From Acanthosepion pharaonis (lineage: Eukaryota; Mollusca; Cephalopoda; Sepiida; Sepiidae), in contig CAHIKZ030004296.1 in NCBI GenBank assembly GCA_903632075.3, positions 2,482,501 through 2,546,500 of the forward strand: a DNA stretch of 64,000 bases, given 5' to 3'. The notes under the pieces were generated by a model. The model was given only the letters and a program-made list of their open reading frames with translations. It was not told the DNA's origin and did not search any database. Shown here piece by piece: positions 1-11,696 of the stretch. Numbering within the stretch: position 1 is the first letter of the stretch; each line of letters opens with the position of its first letter. The translations under genes were made by a program, and so were the position numbers.

Positions 1-660
1 AACCTTTTTTACTGAGAGAAATTGATCTGCGGCGAACCTAATATGTACTGTGCTCTGCCTAAGCGATACCAAGATGGATGTTGCAGTCAGTGTCAATATC
101 AGAACGCCAGAGAAGCCAGATAAATCAGAGGGTTGACCTGGGAGGGATCCTTATAGACACCACGTGCAGATACGCGCCTCAGGCGATATAAGTGGCGCCG
201 CCCCCCCTCCCCGATATGCAAAAAGATGATAAATCCGACTACGCTTAGGATGTGCACACGTGCGACAACCGGATGAGAGGGAGGTATATAAGGGATCATT
301 CGAGAGGGAAAAGATAGAAAGTTTCACACATCTTCGCGAGAAGGAGATCCAAGTTTGGGGAAAACTCCCAAAACCACACACGCACGCAAGGTTTTTAACT
401 GACGTTCGGAGATGAGTAAACAATAATTTTCTGTGTAAGAGATTTAGTTTCATGTTCTCATTAATCTTTATAAGGAGAATTTTACATAATGCTATTGCAT
501 TAGATGGGTTTCCATGGAAACAGAATAACATACAATCAAGTGGAAACAAAAGCGGAAATCGGGTATATCCGGGTGCTTGTCTATATTAAATCATGCTTGG
601 GATCGGGTAGGGCGCTGGTCCGCACTTAATGGGACGGGATACTGACACGACCGTCGAGCT
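1..660. other. unassigned non-coding sequence
   Basis: No exon with good splice sites and no recognisable transposon protein is visible. The minus-strand open frame across 151-549 shows no family similarity I recognise and is probably fortuitous. A minus-strand TATA-like TTATATA lies near 287, but nothing supports a gene there. Confidence 0.4.
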
Positions 661-666
661 GTTCTG

Positions 667-870
667 AAGCCTCCATTTTTTGTTTTGCCACTCACCACTC
701 GGACCTACCCACCCGGACGGGCAGAAGCTCTGAATAAAACACCTAAGCCTCCATTTTTGTATTGCCACTCACCACGTCGGTATGAGTAGATGGGTGAGGA
801 ATTGGTAGGGAGAAGAATTATCATCTACCTACCGACCCAAACGGCCGGGAGAAGTCCTAAATAAAACGCA
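667..870. repeat. short local duplication
   Basis: A segment starting AAGCCTCCATTTTT followed by GCCACTCACCAC occurs at 667 and again at 744, so the copies are 77 bp apart. A second shared piece (AGAAG then AATAAAAC) recurs near 723 and 851. The copies are diverged. Function unknown. Confidence 0.6.
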
Positions 871-1774
871 TATAATATGGGAAACAGGGTTAGTGTTCTT
901 ATTTTTCATCGTAGCATTTGTCTTTCTCCTGTTAACTTGTGAGCATGCATCGGGCCCTTGCCCAGTTTTAGGTGCACATCGTCAAGTACAAGAATCGGAA
1001 CGCAACGTTAGAGTAATCATTGGCCGATCGGTGAAAAGTCAGGGTTGCGTTGTACGTTTACACTGCCAACCGGTTAGAGAAGCTCGTTAGGCAGGGTTTA
1101 TGCACTGCTTTCTTTTGTCCTCCATGCCGACAGTATGTCCTGTAAGTATCAAATTTTCTAAACCCTCTTTTCTCAGTATGAGTTAAATTTCAAATGTTTG
1201 TTTCTGTTGTTAAGTTTCCTTTTTGTTTCCATTTTATCTAAAACTCTTTACTATGAAGCACGCACACGTGTTGACTTTTTCACACAAACACACATATAAC
1301 AACACTTCATTGTTTTTCGTATACGTACACAAAGATAATTTATATTTGTGTTATTAACCCTAACAAAAAGACATTACTTTCCAATCTATGACCAACTGCT
1401 TGTATTCTTGTTAGATTAATGTTTATTTGTTGAAACTACGTTGTCTTTTCTACTGAATTTTATTCTTTCAATGAAAATCGTGGGATTATTCTAAACGGCC
1501 GAGTTACGAGCAGTACCGCAACAATATTTTATGTTATTGTACCGAATTCCGACACTCCGAATTTTGACATTCAACGAAATACCGAGAAGGATTCCTACAA
1601 ATATTTTGCTGTTTTGTGCATCGTTTATTTTATCATTCAAAATTTCGAACAATTTAAGATTTTCGTTTTCATTTTAGAACTTTTTAAATTGAAAAAAAAA
1701 AAATCGTCAATGGTGATTGTAATCTTTCATTAGTTATTTTAACACAGTCTGCAATATCAATACCGTACATGTTC
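871..1774. other. unassigned non-coding sequence
   Basis: AT-rich sequence without a supported gene. A 65-codon open frame at 893-1090 begins with a hydrophobic stretch resembling a signal peptide, but it has no ATG and no splice link to the receptor exons (see rejected list). Confidence 0.4.
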
Positions 1775-3412
1775 GGTTTAGTCCCTGAGGCGCCTATTTT
1801 AAAAAAATGTCGTTTGAAGGCGGCGCTTAATCAAGAGGGGCGCTTACATTTTATTCATGCAACTATAAGATCTGCACGATGCAGCAGAAAACCAACAACA
1901 ACAATAACCTGTTAATTTTAACACAAATATAATATTATGTTAATTATTTAATGATAGAATGTATCTGTAAAAGAACAAAATAAATAAAAAGAGACAAGGA
2001 GAAAAATAAACTATGCTAAAATAGTTTTTTTTTTTAGTAGAATCCCTCATATTCGGACATGACTTTGAAGTGTATATTTGAACTATTTGGATGATATGTA
2101 ACTGATTCGAAATTTGTTTTTCAAGAAATTTACTTTGGATAATTGCTTATGCTTATTTCACCCTAATGGCTTCTATTGGTGCAAAGAGATAAGAGGAAAA
2201 TGAACAACTTTGAAGTATCTCAGAAAGTGGAAATTTTAAACAGACTAGACGCTGGTGAAATTCATTATAACTAATGGCTGAGTTCAGCATAGTAAAGTCA
2301 ACATTGTATGATATAAAATCTTCCAAACAAACTATTCTCCAGCGTTCACACTGTCACAATGAATAAGGAAATAAAAAAAAACATGGTTTTGATGAAACCT
2401 GGACTGAAATTGAAAAGGTTTTCAGTTTTATGGAAAGAAAGCCAGCATTCAGCTATGACGATTGCAATAACGCACGCAGAGTTAAAAAGTGTCATTCGTT
2501 TAAAAATTTCAAGAACAAAAGCAAAACGAAACGCAGAAAAAGTTGAGAATGGCATTGGAAGAGAAAGAATCATTATGCAACAGCGATTAAAAAATCCTCG
2601 TTACATTATTTGTTTTGCATACGTGGCATACTTAATTTAATGATTTTTCATTAACATTACATAATTTGTTTCTTTTTCCTTAAAATCAATTCTGTTATAT
2701 TTCACTCATTATTAGTTTATTTTTTTTACTATGAAACCTTGATAATTAATGTTGAACCTGATTTCAGTTCTTTTATTTTAATTTAAATATAACCTCTCAT
2801 ATCCGGACTTTGTATCCAATTCCTCATATCCGGAATCCCTAATATCCGGAATCCCTATTAACCGGACTTTGTAACAAATTCCTCATATCCGGAATTCCTC
2901 ATATTCGGAAGGCCTTCTTAGTCCGGTTGTCAGAGATTCTACTGCATTGAAATATAATCTTGTTAAATTGTTTACAATCCTTCACTATCAACATCATCGT
3001 CAGCATTCTAATCTACAATAAGGTTTTGTGCTACAGTTATTTTTCTATTGTAACAAGGAGCAGTAATTTTCACAGTTGTCATGAAAGGTCAAAGAGCGAT
3101 GAGCGTTGCAGTTGCTGGTGTATGTGGCGAAGACTACCAATAAAGAAACTGTACAATGAACTTAAAAAGAAAACAAAAAGAGAAATACGAACCCATTTAG
3201 ATGAAATATGAATCTATACATAATATTCAGAAGAAAGCATATTTTGATTAAATTTACTTCTTGTTCTTTAAATCGCATATGTAAATGAGGAAACCCTTTC
3301 GTTTCTCTAATATATGCGTTTAGTCACCCTGGGTCACTTATTCGAGAGGGACGCTTATTTTAAATAACTTGGATAAAGGTGGGCTAATTCGAGAGGGGGG
3401 GCGCTGCATCGA
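1775..3412. repeat. two related GC-rich repeat pieces flanking a pogo-like element
   Basis: The motif (T)TATTCGAGAGGGRCGCTTA appears in diverged form at about 1828-1856 and again at 3338-3360 and 3390-3410, in the same orientation. It looks like remnants of one DNA-transposon terminus on both sides of the 2036-2945 element, which suggests that element landed inside an older repeat. The family is not identified. Confidence 0.35.
2036..2945 (+). mobile_element. pogo/Tigger-like DNA transposon relic
   Basis: The ends are inverted: AGTAGAATC at about 2037 and GATTCTACT at about 2934. Both are followed inward by CATATTCGGAC/CCGGAC-type motifs, repeated several times in 2795-2925. At 2201-2330 a frame reads NNFEVSQKVEILNRLDAG and then KSTLYDIK, which matches the N-terminal helix-turn-helix of pogo/CENP-B-type transposases. 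It is broken by stops, and only the front part of the transposase is recognisable. The similarity is from family knowledge; the boundary positions are approximate. Confidence 0.6.
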
Positions 3413-3415
3413 ACA

Positions 3416-4379
3416 TTTACGATATCTTTATAGCGATTACAAATCATTTACATTTACATATCATTTTATAATTTATCTTTTCTGTAAAATCAATTTGCAT
3501 ATATGATCGTACATCTGTATGCGTATCATTTCAAAGAGAAATTCAGTTCTTCCTGTATAGTTTCATTAAATAAAAAACACTTAGCGAGAAGTAAATAATG
3601 AAGGACAAATCCAACTCCTTCTATTTGCAAAGGTCTTTTAAACAAAAGCTTGTGTTTCAATGACATTGAACCCATTTCTTTCAATAGAACGTTTAGTCTT
3701 GTCCAATGCATTAACCGATGTAAAAATATTGAAAACGAAATAATACGTTTTTTTTTTCTTTTACTTTTAGGGATTATCTCGATTTTCTCGCTTGAAAGAA
3801 TCGGTGGATGCAATCAAATTGATAAATCATGATTAGTTCAAACAAAATGAGAGAATACTTTCCAAAGAAGAGGCAAAAATGAAAGGACATTTTTTTTCCT
3901 ATTGTTCAGTCCTCACCAGATGACGCATACGATTTCTTTCTTTTTTCCCCTCGTTGTGCGGGAAAATACCATCTGGACGTTTTTACGAGTTATTTTCACT
4001 CCTATATACTTCTTGTTTCACAATCTCACAACATTTTTATTATAAGTAGTCTTTCACTTTTCTCGTGGTTAACCAGTAATTATGGCGGATTTTACAAAAT
4101 TATCTTTTTAGTTATTTCTTCAATGTTTTAAAAATGTTTGCTTCATAGAACATAGCGTCTCATATTAAACAACATTACTAGATTCATGCAGAATATACTG
4201 AAGCAAGCAAATAAAGGCAAAAAGAACTTCAAGGTATTTAGAAATGTTTTACAGACATATACAAAATACATTTGATTGTCAAAGAAAATGCATTCGTTCA
4301 ACTCTAATAATTAAAAGTGTCTTCACAATGATAAATAGATTTGCAAGATTAACAGCTAAACTTCGTTCTTTAAAAAATT
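3416..4379. other. unassigned non-coding sequence
   Basis: AT-rich, with no exon, RNA gene or repeat I can identify. Confidence 0.4.
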
Positions 4380-5830
4380 CTTTAAAAAAAGAAAATAATT
4401 TATATTTTTATTTATATTCTTTTATAATATATGTTTTATTTATATTCTTTTATAATATATATTTTTATTTATATTCTTTTATAATATATTTTATTTATAT
4501 TATTTTATAATATATGTTTTATTTATATTCTTTTATAATATATTTTTATTTATATTCTTTTATAATATATATTTATTTATATTCTTTTATAATATATATT
4601 TTATTTATATTCTTTTATAATATATTTTTTATTTATTTTCTTTAAAAAAGTAAATAATTAATACTTTTATTTATATTCTTTTATAATATATATTTTATTT
4701 ATGTTCTTTTATAATATATGTTTTATTTATATTGTTTTTATAATATATTTTTATTTATATTCTTTTTATAATATATATATTTATTTATATTCTTTTTATA
4801 ATATATATTTTAATTATATTCTTTAAAAAAAAGAAAATAATTCATATTTTTATTTATATTCTTTTATAATATATATTTTTTATTTATATTCTTTAAAAAA
4901 AGAAAATAATTTATACTTTTATTTATATTTTTTTTTATAATATATATTTTATTTATATTCTTTTATAATATATGTTTTATTTATATTTTTTTATGATATA
5001 TTTTATTTATATTCTTTTTATAATATATATACTTATTTATATTCTTTTATAATATATATTTTATTTATATTCTTTTTATAATATATATTTTATTTATTTT
5101 CTTTAAAAATAAAAAATTTATATTTTTATTTATATTCTTTTATAATATATATATTTTTATTTATATTCTTTTATAATATATGTTTTATTTATATTTTTTT
5201 ATTATATATTTTTATTTATATTCTTTTTATAATATATATACTTATTTATATTCTTTTATAATATATATTTTTATTTATATTCATTAAAAAGCGAAAATAA
5301 TTTTATTTTTTATTTATATTCTTTTATAATATATATTTTTATTTATATTCTTTTATAATATATTTTTTATTTATTTTCTTTAAAAAAGAAAATAATTTAT
5401 ACTTTTATTTTATAATATATATATTTATAATATATATTTTATTTATATTCTTTTATAATATGTTTTATTTATATTCTTTTATAATATATTTTTATTTATA
5501 TTCTTTTATAATATATATATTTATTTATATTCTTTTATAATATCTTTTTTTATTTTATTCTTTGAAAAGAGAAAATAATTCATATTTTTATTTATATTCT
5601 TTTATAATATATTTTTTATTTATTTTTTAAAATAGAAAATAATATATATTTTTATTCATATTCTTTTTATAATATATATTTTTATTTATATTCTTTAAAA
5701 AGAGAAAATAATTTATATTTTTATTTATATTCTTTTATAATATATATTTTTGAAATATATTTTTTTATAATATATTTTTGTTTATATTCTTAAAAAAGAG
5801 AAAATAATTTATATTTTTATTCATATTTAC
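4380..5830. repeat. AT minisatellite, about 1.45 kb
   Basis: An irregular tandem array of a roughly 25-35 bp unit built from TTTTATTTATATTC followed by TTTTATAATATATA. Every few units it is broken by a purine-rich segment of the form CTTTAAAAAAGAAAATAATT, which gives a second, longer periodicity. It is nearly devoid of G and C. It lies outside the known exons. Confidence 0.9.
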
Positions 5831-6858
5831 TGCTGAAATTTCCAGTCTATTTTGGCAATAAAAATATTTCGTTAGAAACAAAAGAAGTACTGAAATGTTA
5901 CCCGTTATCTGTCCACTTCTATGTTACTGAAAACTAGACAATCTCCTCAAAATGAAGAAATGACTTCAAGCAAAAGAAATATGGTCCTACAGAAGGATAA
6001 TGAGTTTACCATGGAGGAAATTTGTGAGCAACGACGAAATTTCAGAGAAAATGGAAACAAAAAGTATACTTATACTTAACATCAAGAAGAGACAACGAGG
6101 GAAAATAAGAAGGTTTTGAAAATCTGATACTCACAGGACAGCTGAAGGCTAAGAAGGACGGAGGAAAGCAACACATAACATAGTGAACTTGAGTTAAATG
6201 GATAGCGAAACAATGTTTACAAGAAGTAACAAAAAGATAAAATTTATTAACAGCTACAAACGACAGGAAATTATGGAGAGCCATGATCGCCAACTTCCTG
6301 AATGGATACGGAGCATAAAGAAGACTAAAAATAATGAAAACAAAATGGCAAACCTATTTTAGAATTGAACATTCCTTCTGCGTATTCTCTAAGTGAATCT
6401 TTGCTTTCTGATTGCTTTAGACAATTGCATTTCACACATTGTTAAATTGGTTCTTAAAAATAAGATTATCTCACAAGACCAAACATTTGTTTCTTTCAAG
6501 CTAACATAATATTTCTGTAAAGCTAGAAAGAAAATGTATAAGTTTCCTTAGAAAAGCAGACGATAAAATTGGAATGATTTCTTGCAATTACATTTATAAA
6601 TTAGAACAGTTATATCAAATATATTTGTAATTATCTATCTTTCTTTATATCCAGGTTAAACCTATCGAATAAGGAATCATCTTTTTTCTGAAAATGGTTT
6701 CATTCGCGACTTCATTCATCATATTTATACCTGTAGTCAATTTCATTTTGCTTACAAGGGCAATAAATGTTGGTAAGTTGAAAACATTTTATGTTTAATA
6801 TGCAAATTATACATCCCTCTGTAAATATACTTTTAAATGCAATTCTCCGTTCATTTAT
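5831..6858. other. unassigned non-coding sequence
   Basis: No supported coding exon. The open frames here are short and overlapping and show no family similarity. Confidence 0.4.
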
Positions 6859-6924
<66 letters not shown>

Positions 6925-7112
6925 GAGAAACCGCAAATGTTTTTGGTTGTAATCTGGATTTAAAAAAATATTATGCTTTTTATTTTCTCTGGAAATTATG
7001 GAAAATAAAGCATATTTAAAAAAAAAAATCCACATTACAATCAAAAACGTTTGCGGTTTCTATCGTTTTTTAAAATATGTACTTTTCTCTCGTTGGAACT
7101 GCTATAACCTCT

Positions 7113-7169
<57 letters not shown>

Positions 7170-7250
7170 TATTGATAGATAGATAACGTAGGTATATGTA
7201 TATTTATTAATACATATATATATATATATATGTATAATTTGGTATCGATA
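6859..7250. repeat. foldback element between TA microsatellites
   Basis: A (CT)n(TA)n array at about 6859-6920 is followed by an imperfect inverted repeat at about 6926-7064. Its left arm starts GAAACCGCAAATGTTTTTGG and its right arm ends with the diverged complement GCGGTTTC. The arms are about 55 bp around a spacer of about 30 bp. A second TA array follows at 7121-7166 and a short one at 7212-7232. This has the form of a miniature inverted-repeat (foldback) element inserted in TA DNA. Confidence 0.75.
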
Positions 7251-7680
7251 GATAGATATTAGGTAGAAATGATCTCTGATACATATTGAGTTTTTCTTGT
7301 GTGCGAACAAGACATTTAATTTTGGGACTTTAATGCGTGTAGATATTGTACATATGATTTCTCGTTCTAAGTGCTTTCGGCCATTTTCAATGATTTTGAT
7401 TGTGTTATTGTAAATGGTGATAAGTTGCTGCGAGGTGGGTGGTTGTTTTTATAGTTCATGATTTTGATCTATTTTTAATTATTTGGGGCCATTTTTATTA
7501 TATTTATATATGTCGCATTTGTGACGTCGATTATCGCTCAGTTTATGTGTTATATTATTTGTAGTTCGACGTAGCTATTGCAGATATGAAAATATCAGCT
7601 TTTGTACAAAAGTTACACAGTTTTATTCTTTCATTCCGGCCTGGGGACGTCAGCTTAGCGGAAGGAAGTATTAACGATTT
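7251..7680. other. unassigned non-coding sequence
   Basis: No gene, RNA or clear repeat is seen. Confidence 0.4.
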
Positions 7681-8150
7681 ATTATTGAAGTACACACACG
7701 CGCATGTGCACACACATACACATGCGCTCGCACGCACACAAACACACGTGCACACTCAGATTCGCATGCACATACACTCACACGTACACACATATACACA
7801 GACGCGCACACGTATACATAGATTCCTTTCGTTCTGACCCAAGGAAGCCTATCCAGCGAGGGTGAAACGCGTAGTCATGTCAGCAATACAGTTTCCCACT
7901 TTGATTTATCGAACTTTTGTTCGGATTCTATATGCTACTGAAACGCACGCGCAGCACAGACACACGCACACATACACCCACACATAGACATACATACACA
8001 CACGCACACATACACACACGCACACATACACACACGCACGCACACACATACAGACACGTACACATACATGCACACACACATACACACACACGGACACGGA
8101 CACACACGCACACATACACACACGCACACACACATACATATTTATGTACA
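7681..8150. repeat. CA-rich simple repeat
   Basis: Two blocks (about 7690-7830 and 7945-8150) of interrupted CA repeats with frequent CG and TA variants such as CACACGCACACATA. The open frames here translate to Thr/His or Cys/Val runs and are artefacts of the repeat. Confidence 0.9.
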
Positions 8151-8461
8151 TGCTCAAAAATTAACAATGACAGCATGTCAAGAAAACCAGAAGTCGAATG
8201 GCCACAATTGAAAGGAAAAAGAGAAAAAGAGAGAAAGGGTTAAGGAGTGAGTGTAAAATGAAAGAAAAAAGAAAAAAAAATGACGCAAAGGGAAAATAAT
8301 CACAACATTCTACACACGTACAAATATCCGCACAGACGGGCGGATGGGTGCACGCGCGTGAACGCGGACACGCACGCATACAGTGTCAAAAAAATTTCGC
8401 ACCAATGAAAAGTGCATATAAAAAAGAAAAATTGAGAAGAATAAGCAGTCATTTGCTGATA

Positions 8462-8524
8462 GACTCTGACGAGTGGACGGAGTAATTCTCGGACGGTCCG
8501 TCTACGAAACTCTAGAGTTTGGAT
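8462..8524 (+). ncRNA. candidate degenerate hammerhead ribozyme
   Basis: The core reads CTGACGA, then an 8-bp helix (GTGGACGG pairing with CCGTCTAC, one G-T wobble), then GAAA, then ACT-CTAG-AGT, which can form the short helix III before a GTT cleavage triplet. This order matches a type I hammerhead (CUGANGA, helix II, GAAA, helix III, UH). Helix I is poor, with a T/T mismatch next to the core, so activity is doubtful. It could be a relic of a ribozyme-bearing retroelement or chance. Confidence 0.3.
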
Positions 8525-8569
8525 GCAGAAGTTAACATCAATCAGCTAAGGGAAAAACCTTTTACTTGC

Positions 8570-8570
<1 letters not shown>

Positions 8571-8619
<49 letters not shown>

Positions 8620-8778
8620 AATGTATTTCGCCATTCAAGGATTCATCAGATCGAAAAAAAGGTGACATTTCTGGTGATTAAAGAAGAAAGAAAATGCGCG
8701 ACTTTTAAAACCGTATTTAAGTATACACACAAATACACAGTATGCTTAAATACTTTTTTAAAAGTCGCTCATTTTCTT
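8571..8778. repeat. TA microsatellite plus 91-bp foldback
   Basis: A (TA)n array covers 8571-8617. About 70 bp further on, 8688-8778 is an inverted repeat with roughly 40-bp arms. The left arm starts AAGAAAATGCGCGACTTTTA and the right arm ends with its near complement TCGCTCATTTTCTT. It again has the form of a small foldback element beside TA repeats. Confidence 0.75.
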
Positions 8779-8794
8779 AAATAGATGTTTGGTT

Positions 8795-9170
8795 GGTTGA
8801 TTTTGTTTAGCGGCATATCCACCTTACTTAATGCCGAAATTTAAATAATTTGAACACAATTTTATGGCTTCAACTAAATATATTTTGAACGTAATTGTAT
8901 TCCTTCAACTACGTGCTGAAATGTGTTGTTGGTAATTTTACTATAAATAGGTATGGTCGGTAATTTTTAATATAAAAATGTATTGCCAGTAATTTCACTT
9001 TAAAAATTTTATGGCGTTTTGTTTTTGTTTGGTGATTCAGTATTTGCCATTGCTGGGCCTTAACAGGTGCTACCACTCCGGGGATCAGGGTGGTCCTGAG
9101 AACAACATCGATTAAGAGGTGATTGCACGTTCCTTGCTGCTGGTTGTAGTTTGTCTTCATATCCAGGACT
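8795..9170 (+). repeat. interspersed element X (SINE-like), copy 1
   Basis: This shares a head (TTTAGCGGCATATC, then TTAATGCCGAAATTT) and a downstream block (CTGGGCCTTAACAGG, GCTACCACTCCGGGG, then GAGAACAACA) with copies at 12121-12537, 21240-21635, 24318-24770 (heads only) and 24865-25150 (minus). Each is about 400 bp, has no open frame and varies internally. This copy runs straight into a GAAA/GATA microsatellite. The superfamily is unknown. Confidence 0.65.
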
Positions 9171-9172
9171 GA

Positions 9173-9212
<40 letters not shown>

Positions 9213-9224
9213 AAAACACGGTGG

Positions 9225-9264
<40 letters not shown>

Positions 9265-9291
9265 CAGGTAGACAGATAGATACAAACAGAC

Positions 9292-9338
<47 letters not shown>

Positions 9339-9360
9339 TGAAGAAAGAAAGAAAGAAAAA
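9171..9360. repeat. GAAA and GATA tetranucleotide arrays
   Basis: (GAAA)n at about 9171-9215, (GATA)n at about 9225-9338 with CAGACA interruptions, then (GAAA)n again to 9360. The array follows the 3' end of element X copy 1. Confidence 0.95.
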
Positions 9361-9911
9361 CTGTGTTGGATAGATTTTCAATCAATGATGCCCAGCAGTG
9401 CAGAATCCATCTGCTTTTATTTTATTCCGCTTCACTACGCAGTCATTTCTTTGAGAGATTTGCGCTAAGGTTAAACATTTTGGTAGTCGTTTATTTCATA
9501 CACGTTTTATGTTGTAATATTATAATATTCGTTAGATTTCCAAAATATACTATACTAAAATATTAACATTGATTATCTCCCTTTAGATATTGCGTACTTC
9601 TCTTTATTCCCAAACAAATATCTGAACGCCAAAGCGGCTACCATTTTCAGAGAAAAGAATGGCTTTGTTGGAAAACTAAGAAATTTAATTAAAAAAACTC
9701 ATCAAAATCATTTATTAATGAAGGTTACAATAGACCAGATTGAAATTAGTGGATACACATGTTCGAATAGGTATTCTCAATTTTTGGATGGTGAGATTAA
9801 TGTCTACCTGTCTAGAGGATAAAAAATTTCAATAAAATAAAATTTTATGTATTTGATTCGATCTTAAAGCTGGCAGACATTAATTTCACTGTTTAAAAAA
9901 TAGATATGCCT
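9361..9911. other. unassigned non-coding sequence
   Basis: No supported feature; AT-rich. Confidence 0.4.
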
Positions 9912-10650
9912 ACTCAGATTTACTTACATTATTCGGACTGTTATCCTCATCTCCATTGCCATTTTCACAACGTTTCGGCCGTTGTACGCTCCGGCCTTCT
10001 TCAGTTGATTGGCTTAGTGGATAAAGACATTGTTTAGATCCAGTGACTAGACCCAAAGGGTTCTAAGTTTAATACCAGGCCACAGCAGTGGTGAACGAAA
10101 AATTTGGGAAGTTGATTTAAAGGGAAATAACTGAAACACACATAAGAGGCATGTCACGTGGAAATAGAACAATCAACCCCGGTAGACGAAATAAAGGTTT
10201 CGGTCCAAAATTCCAATCACCAGAAGAAGGCCGGAGCGTACAATGGCCGAAACGTTGTGAATATGGCAATGAAGATGAGGATAACCGTCCGAATAATGTA
10301 AATAATACAAGTAATCATAATACCTCATTTCAGAGATATAGAAGCCAAAACGTTGTGAATATGGCAGTGAAGATGGGGATAACAGTTAGAATAATGTAAA
10401 TAATGAAAGTAATCATAATACCTCATCTTAGAGATATAAAGGCCGGAACGTTGTGAATATGGCAATGAAAACGAGGATAACAGTCCGAATAATGCAAGTT
10501 ATGCAAGTAATCATAATACCTCATTTCAGAGATATAGAGGCCGAAATGTTGTGAATATGGCAATGAAGATGAGAATAACCGTCCGAATAATGTAAATAAT
10601 ACAAGTAATCATAATACCTCATTTCAGAGATATAGACACTCAGATTTACT
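9912..10650 (+). mobile_element. Penelope-derived non-autonomous element, copy A
   Basis: It is flanked by an exact 13-bp direct repeat, ACTCAGATTTACT, at 9912-9924 and 10638-10650 (target-site duplication). The left arm (9925-10007) is an inverted copy of the right-hand motif: CTTCTTCRG, CTCCGGCC, then GGCCGAAACG on the opposite strand. A tRNA-like segment follows, with an A-box-like TGGCTTAGTGGATAA near 10012 and a B-box-like AAGTTTAATACC near 10075. Then comes a plus-strand CAGAAGAAGGCCGG...GGCCGAAACG block, expanded into a tandem array. The tail ends ATATAGACA, as in the other copies. Confidence 0.75.
10251..10637 (+). repeat. 98-bp tandem repeat, about four units
   Basis: The landmark AACGTTGTG (or a one-base variant) recurs at 10251, 10349, 10447 and 10545, a constant 98-bp spacing. 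Each unit carries GAAGATGAGGATAAC, TCCGAATAATG, AATCATAATACCTCAT and GAGATATAG. The array amplifies the right-hand terminus of the Penelope-derived element and lies inside its target-site duplication. Confidence 0.9.
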
Positions 10651-10699
10651 CACAAATTTGTACATGACAATGTTCTCCATTCATTTCAAGCTAAATAAT

Positions 10700-11650
10700 C
10701 CAACGGTCAGTATTCTGTATGGTCTCTTCTCCTTTTGATTAGTAAAGTGGGGCATACTGACAATCAAGTTGTTACACTAGTCAACCGAAATTTCTTTTAT
10801 CCAGACTTCTTTAATAGCCTCTCTCGGTACAGTTTAAATTTTTTTTTTTTTTTTATATGCAACAGTGTTTTTCCATAGATTTTCAATTGGGTTCAAATAT
10901 GGGCTGTTCCCCGGTCAGTCCATTGTTGTGAATTTGATCTTTTTCAAAAGATTCTAATCAACCTTTGACCGGTGGCATGGAGCGCCATCATGCATAAATA
11001 TTGTGCACTGATGAATGTGCATATGCAGTTACAGTTTCTCCTGCAGTAGTTCCACATACCTTGCACCATTCATCGTTGTTCCTGGAAGCAAAAATAATGT
11101 CCATATGTTCCAGATTTGGCTACTGTGCTTCAAATCATCTGGCTTGGTGGGTACTTCATTATCTGAATTGTAGGATTTTCATCAAATCTCTTACCACGGG
11201 GTCTTTTTATGTTATATTATGTATAACGAACTGTTGCAGAGTTGATTCATCTGAAAACATTTTTGATCCGGTCTTCAGCTGTTCAGGTTTCATGATGTTT
11301 AAAAAATACCAGACACTGCAGTTAGTCATGATTTACGAACAGGTTTGAATGGTTTCAGACCAAACCCAAATCTCAGACTACGTTAAATTGTCATAGAACT
11401 GACTTCTCTACCATTTTGAAACAGAGCAGCACGTATCTTCTTAACTTATTGGGGTTCACGTAACACTACGCATCAGCAAATGTTTACCCTGGTACTCATT
11501 TTCCTTGCGTGTCTGCGTCTCTCTTTGACGCTAAATGTTCCTGAATTTTAGAAATCCACGATAATAAAGCGTGCAACTCTTTTGCTACAACCTGCTTTTA
11601 CATTAATTTCCCGTTCAGAACAGATCTTCATTGCTTAGAACATTAATTTG
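10700..11650 (-). pseudogene. Tc1-like transposase relic
   Basis: On the minus strand, 11236-11257 reads FSDEST, the sequence around a catalytic Asp of Tc1 transposases. Near 10878-10900 it reads NPIENLW, the conserved block before the final Glu. Upstream (about 11400-11460) a frame resembling KKIRAALFQNGREVSSMTI matches the second helix-turn-helix. Stops and frameshifts interrupt it throughout, so it is inactive. The residue matches are from family knowledge of DD34E elements. Confidence 0.7.
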
Positions 11651-11696
11651 GACCCTTCGAGTAGGCGAAGGAGGATTTTCTGCCTATATTCTAAGG

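Noticed and set aside
893..1090. Hydrophobic open frame that could be a signal peptide exon
   Set aside because: No ATG in frame, no convincing donor, 13 kb from exon 1 and no sequence link to it.
7906..8243. Cys/Val and Thr/His-rich open frames
   Set aside because: Translation of CA repeats.
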